Assembly: GCF_900112245.1 (NCBI RefSeq)
Contig: NZ_FOYX01000001.1
Coordinates: forward strand, 1,289,856 to 1,353,855
Origin: Maribacter stanieri
Lineage (GTDB): Bacteria > Bacteroidota > Bacteroidia > Flavobacteriales > Flavobacteriaceae
DNA length: 64,000 bases
Direction: 5' to 3'
Shown: positions 1 through 7,656 of the stretch, in pieces
Position numbering within the stretch: the stretch's first letter is position 1
How the letters are laid out: the number at the start of each line of letters is the position of its first letter
Notes under the pieces: generated by a model
Databases searched by the model: none
Seen by the model: only the letters and a program-made list of their open reading frames with translations
What the model was told of the DNA's origin: nothing
Made by a program: the position numbers and the translations under genes

Positions 1-389
1 ATAGAAAGTTTACGTTTTCTAAATAACAAACGACCACCGTTACGAACACCTGGAGAGTTTCCTTGTAATCTTACAGGAATATCCATAGTAACCATTTTAT
101 CATCAAATAATTGATAAAAATCAATGTGGATGATAGCATCTGTTACAGGGTGAAACTGAATGTCTTGCATTACTGCCTTAAGAGAGGCTCCACCATCCAA
201 TTCAATTGCAACTGTGTGTGCATTTGGAGTGTAAACCAAGTCTCTGAACGCTAGTTCTTCTGCTGAAAAGTGTAATGGTTTATCCCCTCCGTATACTACG
301 CAAGGAACCTTTCCAGCATTACGTAGGGCTTTAGTTGCCTTTTTGCCCACGCTTTCTCTTTCTGATCCTTTAATTGTAATTGACTTCAT
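1..389 (-). CDS. rplY: 50S ribosomal protein L25 / general stress protein Ctc (3' end beyond window)
   Basis: Partial gene. The first 129 codons are present, starting at an ATG whose complement is at 387-389, and the frame runs open off the left edge. The N-terminus ([20 protein letters not shown]) followed by a KVPCVVYGG segment is characteristic of the L25/Ctc family, which binds 5S rRNA. In Bacteroidetes the protein is usually the long Ctc form with a C-terminal TL5 domain, and that part would lie outside the window. It sits 60 bp downstream of prs on the same strand, a common Flavobacteriia order, so co-transcription with prs is likely. The frame shows no stop or shift. Confidence 0.93.
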   Translation of the reverse strand, partial: MKSITIKGSERESVGKKATKALRNAGKVPCVVYGGDKPLHFSAEELAFRDLVYTPNAHTVAIELDGGASLKAVMQDIQFHPVTDAIIHIDFYQLFDDKMVTMDIPVRLQGNSPGVRNGGRLLFRKRKLS

Positions 390-449
390 TATATGTATTA
401 AAAATTAATATTCTACGTTTTAAAACTTCTGCTTCCTGTTTTTAATGGA

Positions 450-1391
450 CTACATTAAGAACTTAGAAGAGATTGAGTTATTGTTGTGTACTTTGTGCAT
501 TACATCTGCAAATAGATCGGCACAGCTCAAAACCCTTACTTTATCACTTTTAATTTCTATAGGAATAGAATCGGTAATGATTAGTTCGGTCAGTTTTGAG
601 TTTTCAATTTTTTCATATGCGTCTCCGGACAATAAGCCATGAGTAGTTATCGCTCTTACGCTAGCGGCACCGCGTTCCATCATTAAATCTGCTGCTTTTG
701 TTAATGTTCCGGCAGTATCTACCATATCATCCACAAGAACCACATTTTTCCCTTGTACATCACCAATAAGTTCCATATGTGATATGACATTTGCCTTAGC
801 TCTTTGTTTGTAACATACAACGACATCACTATCTAATGCCTTGGAATAAGCATAAGCCCTTTTAGACCCGCCCATATCTGGTGAAGCAATAGTAAGATTT
901 TTAAGTCCTAATTTTTTTAAATATGGTAGAAATAGTGTTGATGCAAATAGGTGATCTACTGGTTTTTCAAAAAATCCTTGTATTTGATCAGCATGTAAAT
1001 CCATCGTGATAATTCTAGTAGCCCCTGCTGTTTCTAGCATTTTAGCAACTAATTTAGCTGCAATTGGTACTCTAGGTTTGTCTTTTCTATCTTGTCTTGC
1101 CCAACCAAAATAAGGCATAACCGCTGTTATATGTCTTGCTGAAGCTCTTTTTGCAGCATCAATCATCAACAACATTTCCATTAAATTTTCGGGTCCAGGA
1201 TGCGTTGAACCAATTAGGAAAATTCTAGTACCTCTAATTGATTCTTCAAATGAAGGTTGAAATTCACCATCGCTATAACGAGAAAATGAAATCTTGCCTA
1301 TTTCCGCACCATAAGCTTTGGCAATTTTTTCACCTAAGACCTTACTTTGAGTGCAAGCAAATATTTTTGGTTGTGGAACTTGGTATGACAT
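450..1391 (-). CDS. prs: Ribose-phosphate pyrophosphokinase (PRPP synthetase)
   Basis: Makes PRPP from ribose 5-phosphate and ATP for purine, pyrimidine, histidine and tryptophan synthesis. It is cytoplasmic and 313 residues long, the normal family length. Visible signatures are the catalytic flexible-loop region around residues 94-105 (YFGWARQDRKDK), the metal and ATP segment DLHADQIQGFF at 131-141, and the PRPP-binding loop VVLVDDMVDTAGT at 217-229. The ATG start gives the standard class I N-terminus. The gene is divergent from the tRNA-Leu gene and is followed by the L25/Ctc gene. A candidate -7 promoter element on this strand (complement of 1461-1468) would give a leader of roughly 60 nt. 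Confidence 0.97.
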   Translation of the reverse strand: MSYQVPQPKIFACTQSKVLGEKIAKAYGAEIGKISFSRYSDGEFQPSFEESIRGTRIFLIGSTHPGPENLMEMLLMIDAAKRASARHITAVMPYFGWARQDRKDKPRVPIAAKLVAKMLETAGATRIITMDLHADQIQGFFEKPVDHLFASTLFLPYLKKLGLKNLTIASPDMGGSKRAYAYSKALDSDVVVCYKQRAKANVISHMELIGDVQGKNVVLVDDMVDTAGTLTKAADLMMERGAASVRAITTHGLLSGDAYEKIENSKLTELIITDSIPIEIKSDKVRVLSCADLFADVMHKVHNNNSISSKFLM

Positions 1392-1460
1392 GTCTTTAGT
1401 TATTGTTTTCCAAACAGTTGCTTCTTATAATTAGTTGAAGACCTTGTTTTTAAGGAGGTG

Positions 1461-1481
1461 CAAATTTAAAAATTAAATTTG
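1461..1481. promoter_or_regulatory. Palindromic divergent promoter candidate between prs and tRNA-Leu
   Basis: The sequence is a perfect inverted repeat, CAAATTTAA and TTAAATTTG, around a 3-nt AAA centre. Each arm contains the Bacteroidetes -7 consensus TAnnTTTG. Read on the minus strand, TAAATTTG at 1468-1461 points at prs. Read on the plus strand, TAAATTTG at 1474-1481 points at the tRNA gene. A clear -33 TTG box is not visible at the usual spacing for either direction, so this is a candidate, not a certainty. Confidence 0.45.
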
Positions 1482-1583
1482 GTTGCGAATGCATAAATGT
1501 TGATATTTTTAGTGATAGAAAGAAAATTATTATTTAGTTTTGCAGTCTTGTTTTTAAAGGAAGCCGTTTTCTACGGTAATAAT

Positions 1584-1663
1584 GCTCGAGTGGCGGAACT
1601 GGTAGACGCGCTGGATTCAAAATCCAGTTCTTCGGAGTGCGGGTTCGATTCCCGCCTCGAGTA
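1584..1663 (+). tRNA. tRNA-Leu (anticodon CAA)
   Basis: A full cloverleaf can be drawn. The acceptor stem GCTCGAG pairs with CTCGAGT (1656-1662) with one terminal G:U pair, and the discriminator is A1663. The D-arm region contains TGGTAGAC. The anticodon stem CTGGA/TCCAG (1611-1615/1623-1627) encloses the loop TTCAAAA with anticodon CAA at 1618-1620. A variable arm typical of a class II tRNA lies at 1628-1638. The T stem GCGGG/CCCGC encloses TTCGATT. CCA is not encoded. It reads UUG codons. Confidence 0.97.
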
Positions 1664-1670
1664 CAGAATA

Positions 1671-1714
1671 AAACCCTAATAATTTGAATTTCAAATTGTT
1701 GGGGTTTTTTGTTT
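1671..1714 (+). terminator. Rho-independent terminator after tRNA-Leu
   Basis: The left arm at 1671-1688 pairs with the right arm at 1690-1707 over 18 positions, two of them G:U, with almost no loop. A run of six T residues closes the right arm and a short second T run follows. It lies 8 nt after the tRNA 3' end. Confidence 0.85.
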
Positions 1715-1859
1715 TTCTTTTTGTGATAGTTTTCAAAATTCTAACCAAAAAGGCGCGCTTGATGTATCTTAGCTAACTGAATTTTAGACAAAAGGTTATA
1801 ATTTGAATAATAATTAAGTTGTGCCTAGTGATAATTAAAAATTTATTGTGGACTTCTAA

Positions 1860-2654
1860 ATGATTGATTTTTTAAAAAAGTACGAAATTTGGATTTTTTT
1901 GGTACTTGCACCTACGCTAAATTTGGTAATTACTTATGCTAAGAGCAAAGGTATAATAGATTTTTTTCCGTACACAAATGGTCGGTTTTATGCATTAATG
2001 TTTTTATTGTTATTTATTGTAAAAATCACAAAAGGTAATGAAGGCATAAAGAATTTATTTAGACCTATGCTGGTTTGGAAAATTCATCCAAAGTGGTATT
2101 TATTTAGTTTACTTTTCGCATTTACCATAGGTTTATTGACATTGTTAATTAAAGCTTTGTATCACGGAGATATGTCTTTTCTTTCTTTTGATATATACAT
2201 CCCAACGTTAAAATTTACTTTATTCTTATTGTCTTGGGCATTTCTAGGGGAAGTGGTGTGGATCGGCTATGCATTTCGTGAACTATCAAAAATCACCAAA
2301 CCATTTTATGCAACTCAGGTTATCGGCTTTGTATGGTCATTATGGTGGCTTCCGTCAGTTTATATAAATGTTGGTGTTATTGAAGACCTTCCTGTATGGC
2401 CGTTATTTTTAAATATGATGGGAGCTGCAGGTATGTGTGCTATTGTATATTCAAAAACAAAAAGTGGACTATGTGTATTGGTAATACAATCGATGTTAAA
2501 TATGTCTCTTGTTTTATTGCCAATTTCACCAGATGCAGGTGACTATACCTATACCATTTTTGCAGTTCTTTATTTTCTAATAATGTTGGTCTTTATGTAT
2601 TTTATGCCCCCGAAGTTAAATTATGAGTCAACTAATGAATTAAAACACGCTTAA
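1860..2654 (+). CDS. CPBP-family-like integral membrane protein, catalytic residues lost
   Basis: A 264-residue hydrophobic protein with about seven to eight predicted membrane spans. Its layout recalls CPBP (CAAX prenyl protease / bacteriocin-processing) proteins. The region around residues 123-135 (GEVVWIGYAFREL) aligns by eye with the family motif EExxWRGY, and SLWWLPS near residue 160 aligns with the WxxWHLP motif. In this alignment the first Glu is Gly, the Arg is Ile and the metal- or acid-base-associated His is Trp, so protease activity looks unlikely. The start is an ATG with an AT-rich upstream. It is a single gene between the tRNA-Leu terminator and the convergent DNA methyltransferase. 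Family membership is moderately secure and function is unknown. Confidence 0.6.
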   Translation: MIDFLKKYEIWIFLVLAPTLNLVITYAKSKGIIDFFPYTNGRFYALMFLLLFIVKITKGNEGIKNLFRPMLVWKIHPKWYLFSLLFAFTIGLLTLLIKALYHGDMSFLSFDIYIPTLKFTLFLLSWAFLGEVVWIGYAFRELSKITKPFYATQVIGFVWSLWWLPSVYINVGVIEDLPVWPLFLNMMGAAGMCAIVYSKTKSGLCVLVIQSMLNMSLVLLPISPDAGDYTYTIFAVLYFLIMLVFMYFMPPKLNYESTNELKHA

Positions 2655-2679
2655 AAGTAAATTACCTGTTTATAATTAT

Positions 2680-3720
2680 CTAGACATGTAATTTATCAGC
2701 CTTTGTCTTTTCTTTCTTTTTTAATTTATCGTTAGCACATAATTGCTTCATAATACTATCGGCTAAAAATTTTGCCAGATTTACGGGTACGGCATTACCG
2801 ATCATTTTATAGCCGGCAGCAACTTTTTTGTAATGAAATACAAAATCATTAGGAAAAGTCTGAATTCTTGCACATTCTCGTACACTTAACCTTCTATAAA
2901 GATGTTCTTTACCAGGAACAAAGACACGCACGTCTTTTTCAATAAGCTTCATTTTAGGTGCTTGCGGGTGTATTGGCGCATGTCTACCGCCAGCTTGTAT
3001 CGTAAAAGATTGTTCGTCCCAATTACGGACACGATTTCTAGACATGTACATGGTAGAGAAGCCACCGATCATATACTCATGATTTGGGATGGGGCATTTA
3101 TCACCATTGGTATTATTAAACTCTAAAGCGGGTAAAGCTTTTTTCTGTAAATCTGCTATAGCGGTTTCAAGTGTTACTTTAGGAAAGGTTTCTGTTGGAA
3201 ATTCATATTTAAAATTTAAATCTTTCCTTATTCCAATAAAGAAAATTCGCTTTCTGTCTTGTGGTACATTATAATCAGATGCATTTAGCATTTGAAAGGA
3301 AAGGTCATATCCGGCACCTGCATTCTTTAAAAGGTTTTTAATACCATCAAGTGCTGTACTATGTTTGTTGATTAGCATACCACTTACATTTTCTGCTAAA
3401 AAGAACTTAGGTTGCTTTGCTTCCAATATTCTAATAAAATCATAGAACAATTGACCTCTCTTATCTTGAATACCTCTTGCCGCTCCTGCTGCACTCCAAC
3501 TTTGACACGGCGGACCTCCAATTATACCATCACAATCTGGAACTTCGTCAGCGGGGATATCTACAATACTTCTTTTATCGAATTTGGTATTGGGATGATT
3601 TTTTTCATAAGTTTCCCAAATATCCTTGTCATACTCATTTGCCCAAATAACATTAAAGCCAGCTTGTTCAAAACCAAGATCTAATCCGCCAGCTCCAGCA
3701 AAAAATGACACTACTTTCAT
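2680..3720 (-). CDS. DNA (cytosine-5) methyltransferase
   Basis: A 346-residue type II C5-cytosine methyltransferase with its motifs in canonical order: I FAGAGGLDLGF (7-17) for SAM binding; IV GGPPCQS (68-74) with catalytic Cys72; VI ENV (110-112); VIII QDRKRIFFIG (154-163); IX RECARIQTFP (281-290); X GNAVP (308-312). Residues about 165-280 between VIII and IX form the target-recognition region, and the target sequence cannot be read from it. The C-terminus is Lys-rich. A phospholipase-D-fold gene lies 218 bp upstream on the same strand, which suggests a restriction partner. Alternatively it is an orphan methyltransferase. No Vsr-type repair gene is adjacent. Confidence 0.95.
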   Translation of the reverse strand: MKVVSFFAGAGGLDLGFEQAGFNVIWANEYDKDIWETYEKNHPNTKFDKRSIVDIPADEVPDCDGIIGGPPCQSWSAAGAARGIQDKRGQLFYDFIRILEAKQPKFFLAENVSGMLINKHSTALDGIKNLLKNAGAGYDLSFQMLNASDYNVPQDRKRIFFIGIRKDLNFKYEFPTETFPKVTLETAIADLQKKALPALEFNNTNGDKCPIPNHEYMIGGFSTMYMSRNRVRNWDEQSFTIQAGGRHAPIHPQAPKMKLIEKDVRVFVPGKEHLYRRLSVRECARIQTFPNDFVFHYKKVAAGYKMIGNAVPVNLAKFLADSIMKQLCANDKLKKKEKTKADKLHV

Positions 3721-3937
3721 TCTGTTATTCTTTTAACTTAAGTCTTTTATAAAGACTGGTGTAAGTGATTTTAATCAATTAAATAATCGGCTTTTCTTAT
3801 TTGAACATTATCTTTTGCCAATGCTACACTACCAATAAGGATGCTATTTGGACAAAAATACATTTTAGATATTCAAATAGCTTTTATCGAATACTAAAAT
3901 TATGGTTTGCAGATAGAAAGTGGTTTTTTATGATACT

Positions 3938-5272
3938 CTATTTTACTTGTATAGTTTCTTTTTCTCTTTTGATATTTTCTATATTTTTTTCAAATGCTTT
4001 TACTGTATTTATGTCTTCAATAGCTACATGCATACCAACCTCGCAATGAATTCCCTCATAACTGATATGGGGCATGTTTTTAAATTTAGGAATCTTTATA
4101 TTATCGAGATAAATGAATTGGGTGGGTGTAAAATTATAAGAGCAATAGATCAGTAGATTGTCTATGAGTATAAATTTTGAATGTAAATTTTCATTAACGA
4201 AATATTGAACATTCTTGGTTTTTGTAAGCTCGCTATAAAATTTTTGAAATTTGCTAGTATTGGCAGGTCTTCTAAATTTAATATCCTTGAATTTATTCTC
4301 ATCTTTGGTCAAAGGTGCAAAAGTTTGTGATAGACACGTTACGTTTACTCCTTTGTTCGCCATATAGATAACAGCTCCTAAAACACCTTGTCGTGTTTCG
4401 TTTTCTTTAATTATAGAATGATGTTTAGCATTAAATTGAAAATTAAATGCAGCCAAGTGTTGTGCGCAAATGATAATTCTTTTTTTAGCGGATAAAATGT
4501 ATTTTGATAATGTAGTATCTAGAATGTTAGAAGAATTATAATAGAACGGGGATGTAATAAATATTGAACCTGATTCCTTAAAATCTATTTTATCATATGA
4601 ATTGCAAGAGGTGTTTAAAGATTCATTGTAGTCTTTAATATGGGTAGAACTACTTATTAGATTTTTATAAAAAGCTTTTGCGCACTCCTCATAATTAGGC
4701 TCGTCTTCTATACAGACCATCGATTCATGTTTCACCAAATCCCGAACGGCTAAATTAGAGGAGCTTAGTAGCAGTATAAAACCATTTTTCTTTTTAATGT
4801 AAGCAGATTTTATGTGTAATGAATACGGTAAAGATCCTCTTGAGAATTTATTGATATAGGCACTTCGTACATATAAATGGGAAAAAAAATATACGTTAAA
4901 ATCAGGATGCGTTTTTGAGTGGTATATCTCACTAAATATTTGTCGTGCCAAGGAATATTTAGTGAAACTATCATTACTTTTTTTACCTGTTTCTAAATTT
5001 TCTAATGGTTGAGGTTTAGTGTTATCATAACCTTCTAGAGGAATTGTAATTACATTTACTTTAATGCCACTTTCTGATGTTTTTTTCAGGTAATGATGTA
5101 AGTACTTGTTGTTATACAAATACCAGGATATATTAATTTCTTCAATATCATTTTTTTGCTGTTCAATAGTTTCAATAAATTTTTGAAGCAAATGAGGAGA
5201 ACCACCTTGATCATAAAAATCGAATTTATTCTTATAATTTCCAGGGGAATCAAAAAATGATTTAAAAGGCAT
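3938..5272 (-). CDS. Phospholipase D-like protein, candidate restriction endonuclease partner
   Basis: A 444-residue soluble protein with no signal peptide and two PLD-type halves. The first has H153-x-K155 followed by SSSNL (170-174), but the Asp expected five residues after Lys155 is Lys160. The second has a complete HxKx4D motif, H364-S-K366 with D371, followed by an Asn at 380. The PLD fold is used by nucleases, including the restriction enzymes BfiI and NgoFVII, as well as by lipases and phosphatidyl transferases. The neighbouring C5-methyltransferase on the same strand makes a restriction nuclease the most attractive reading, but no sequence match to a named enzyme could be made. The C-terminus ends in a charged helix. 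Confidence 0.6.
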   Translation of the reverse strand: MPFKSFFDSPGNYKNKFDFYDQGGSPHLLQKFIETIEQQKNDIEEINISWYLYNNKYLHHYLKKTSESGIKVNVITIPLEGYDNTKPQPLENLETGKKSNDSFTKYSLARQIFSEIYHSKTHPDFNVYFFSHLYVRSAYINKFSRGSLPYSLHIKSAYIKKKNGFILLLSSSNLAVRDLVKHESMVCIEDEPNYEECAKAFYKNLISSSTHIKDYNESLNTSCNSYDKIDFKESGSIFITSPFYYNSSNILDTTLSKYILSAKKRIIICAQHLAAFNFQFNAKHHSIIKENETRQGVLGAVIYMANKGVNVTCLSQTFAPLTKDENKFKDIKFRRPANTSKFQKFYSELTKTKNVQYFVNENLHSKFILIDNLLIYCSYNFTPTQFIYLDNIKIPKFKNMPHISYEGIHCEVGMHVAIEDINTVKAFEKNIENIKREKETIQVK

Positions 5273-5645
5273 ATACGTATGTTGTTCTTTTAATAATCCC
5301 GCAGCTATTTTGTTTTCTATTTAAACATTCGGATTACTAAAGTTGAAACAAAAGGGTAAGTCCTAAAGATAAGTATCTAATTAATTTTTAGTGATTTATC
5401 TTAACATAAATCTTTTGAGATGCTATTCATTGGCTTTGTTTTTAGAATAGTATCTCTGGTTTTGACGCTTCTTTTTACCAATATTTGATTAACTCTGTTA
5501 GCCTATTTTAAACTATATAAAATCTTTGAAAATAAAATATTTGCGTATCTAATTTAGTATTACTTTTCCGCCTTCAAATTTTAAGGTAATTAACTGGTTT
5601 TTAAAGGTTAATAAGCCTTTGTTTTAGATTGATTTGATTAGTAAT
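5273..5645. other. AT-rich intergenic region, no gene seen
   Basis: About 370 bp between the divergent PLD-like gene and the PiT-like permease gene. No ORF with coding character, tRNA, repeat or convincing promoter box was found. It should contain the promoters of both flanking genes. Confidence 0.5.
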
Positions 5646-6599
5646 ATGGAACATTATATTATTTATTTAGGTTTTCTTGTGGCAGCTTATGCTGTAATCG
5701 CCAATGATGTTATTCAAACATTAGGAACGTTTATGACTTCAAATGCAGGAATGAAGTGGTGGTTGCTATGGGGTTTTGCAGGAACGATTTTGACAGTCAC
5801 CTTAGTTTATGGCTGGTATATTAATGGTGGAGATGTTTCTTATGGTAGACTATCAAATATACCTATGCCAAATCCTTTGCCTTGGTGGTATTTGTTGGCT
5901 CCAATTTCTTTAATGGTGATAACCCGTTTTGGAATACCGGCAAGTACTACATTCATGATTTTAAGTGTTTTTTCATCTAGTCAATTGATAGAGAAAATGA
6001 TATTAAAATCAGTTTTCGGCTATTCGCTAGCGTTTGTTTCAGCCTTTGTGTTGTATTTGTTTCTGACCAAAAAGTTTGAATCCCCTGCATCTATTCGGTT
6101 AATGGACAAGAAAAAACAAAGACCTTATTGGTTAGTAGCCCAATGGTTTTCAACAGGGTTTTTATGGTCTCAATGGTTGATACAAGATTTCGCTAATATT
6201 TTTGTGTTCTTACCTAGGCAATTATCGCTGTATGAGCTAGTATTTTCTTTAGGGGTTATTCTGCTAATTATGGCGTATATATTTAACTCAAAAGGAGGTA
6301 AAATACAAAGCATTGTCAATCATAAATCAAACACACAACATATTCGATCAGCTACTATAATAGATGCCTGTTATGCACTATTATTATACTTTTTCACTAC
6401 AATGAGCACCATACCTATGAGTACTACTTGGGCATTTATAGGAATTTTGGCAGGCAGGGAAATAGCAATTAGCTATAGCCTAAAAAAAGGACAATTAAAG
6501 AAGACTTACCGTATGTTGGTAAATGACTTTGCCAAGGTTAATATTGGTCTCTTCGTAAGTATATTAATAGCTTATCTAATTCAGTTTCTTAAGGGGTAA
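5646..6599 (+). CDS. PiT-like phosphate/sulfate permease family membrane protein (short form)
   Basis: A 317-residue membrane protein, shorter than typical PiT permeases (about 400-500). It keeps the signature of an internal duplication. The first half has IANDVIQTLGTF (about 18-29) and GIPASTTF (about 96-103). The second half has QDFANIFVFL (about 180-189) and IPMSTTWAF (about 256-264). These correspond to the GANDVAN and PVSTTH repeats of inorganic phosphate transporters. The ATG at 5646 was preferred over an upstream in-frame TTG at 5634 because it places the first ANDV helix at the usual distance. Substrate is unproven, phosphate or sulfate by family. The gene is monocistronic and convergent with the next gene at a 13-bp gap. 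Confidence 0.65.
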   Translation: MEHYIIYLGFLVAAYAVIANDVIQTLGTFMTSNAGMKWWLLWGFAGTILTVTLVYGWYINGGDVSYGRLSNIPMPNPLPWWYLLAPISLMVITRFGIPASTTFMILSVFSSSQLIEKMILKSVFGYSLAFVSAFVLYLFLTKKFESPASIRLMDKKKQRPYWLVAQWFSTGFLWSQWLIQDFANIFVFLPRQLSLYELVFSLGVILLIMAYIFNSKGGKIQSIVNHKSNTQHIRSATIIDACYALLLYFFTTMSTIPMSTTWAFIGILAGREIAISYSLKKGQLKKTYRMLVNDFAKVNIGLFVSILIAYLIQFLKG

Positions 6600-6612
6600 T
6601 GTAAGCATATTT

Positions 6613-7491
6613 CTACTTCACACTGATCAATACTGCTTCGCAACTTTGTAGGTCTGAGTTAAGTACAATGTTTTCAGATTTTTTACCATCAGATATTTCA
6701 ACAGAAACTGTATTTGGTGGAGAATCACCTAAGTTATGGGCGTAGAGGAACAAATCGTTAGATTTTGTAGGGTCTAGTTTTATTTTAAATTCCTTTTTCC
6801 AATAGGTTAAATAGTATTTTTTAATCACTTGCACTCCGTTAAGATATATAGAAACAATATCGCCATCTTGTCTGCCATGGTCCCAAATCTTGATAATAAT
6901 ATTCTCAGAATCAAACTCGAATTCTTTGGTATATGAAATTTTTCTACCGTCAAAACTGTCCCTAATTTCTGTCTTGTTTTCTGTTTTGTTTTTAGATTGT
7001 GCTACGGCAGTTTTTACTGGGGCATTTTGCTTTTTAGGTTTGTTCTTAGATTTCTTTTTAGGAGTAACGACGTTGGCATTTGCCAATTGTTGCTTTTTCT
7101 TTCTTTCGTCAGATGCTGCATTTGTAATTGAGAAGAATGGAGTAACTTTTTTAGCAATATTAAATTTATCATCAGGGAAAAGTTCTATGGCAACTACCTG
7201 ATATCTATTGCCAGAACCAATGTTTTTTGCCAATTCAATTCCGTCTTCAAAACCATCATTTTTAAAAGAACCCAGTTCTTGTACAACCATTTCATTTCTT
7301 ACTAGAAAAAAGCGAATAGATTTACTGGTGTCTATTTTAATAGTATTCCATTGCAAGGTTATTTTATCTGGAATGTTCCAAGCTGTATTTTCATTTGGGG
7401 AAATGATTTCTATGGTAGCCACGTCTTGCGCATATCCAAGGGTGGAAAAAAACATAAAGGCTGATAAAAATATAAAATGAATTTTACGCAT
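6613..7491 (-). CDS. Secreted protein of unknown function
   Basis: Not recognised as a named family. The first 21 residues are a clear signal peptide ending at GYAQ. Residues about 25-125 look like a beta-sandwich (Ig or fibronectin-like, containing LQWNTIK). A Lys/Ala/Asn-rich linker spans about 130-175. The C-terminal domain (about 180-292) contains IIKIWDHGRQDGDIVSIYLN, is rich in beta strands and ends near a single Cys (DLQSCEAV). The protein is probably periplasmic or surface exposed. It is convergent with the PiT-like gene and divergent from dinB. No catalytic motif is evident. Confidence 0.6.
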   Translation of the reverse strand: MRKIHFIFLSAFMFFSTLGYAQDVATIEIISPNENTAWNIPDKITLQWNTIKIDTSKSIRFFLVRNEMVVQELGSFKNDGFEDGIELAKNIGSGNRYQVVAIELFPDDKFNIAKKVTPFFSITNAASDERKKKQQLANANVVTPKKKSKNKPKKQNAPVKTAVAQSKNKTENKTEIRDSFDGRKISYTKEFEFDSENIIIKIWDHGRQDGDIVSIYLNGVQVIKKYYLTYWKKEFKIKLDPTKSNDLFLYAHNLGDSPPNTVSVEISDGKKSENIVLNSDLQSCEAVLISVK

Positions 7492-7587
7492 ATGTAATGT
7501 CTTATCTCAAAGATAGTATTAAACCGTTATTGGTTTAGCACCTTTGATATCTAAAAAATATAGGCTATTAATTTTACAACGTTAAAA

Positions 7588-7654
7588 TTTGGAAATAATC
7601 CTAATAATTGGAAATATTCCATAATTTAGCTATCCCGATTTTTTAGAGGGATAG
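7588..7654 (+). promoter_or_regulatory. Candidate operator and leader hairpin upstream of dinB
   Basis: Two similar 13-mers lie 19 bp apart: TTGGAAATAATCC at 7589-7601 and TTGGAAATATTCC at 7608-7620. The second contains GGAA/TTCC half-sites. Next comes TAATTTAG, one mismatch from the -7 element TAnnTTTG. An inverted repeat then follows, CTATCCC (7630-7636) and GGGATAG (7648-7654), ending 2 nt before the ATG. The pattern would suit damage- or repressor-controlled expression of the polymerase pair. No binding protein is encoded nearby. Confidence 0.35.
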
Positions 7655-7656
7655 TT

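Noticed and set aside
3801..4156. Short plus-strand ORFs between the methyltransferase and PLD genes, considered as a control (C) protein or Vsr gene
   Set aside because: Low-complexity translation rich in Phe, with no helix-turn-helix or Vsr motif, and mostly antisense to the PLD gene.
5634..5645. TTG start for the PiT-like gene
   Set aside because: An in-frame ATG 12 bp later places the first signature helix correctly.
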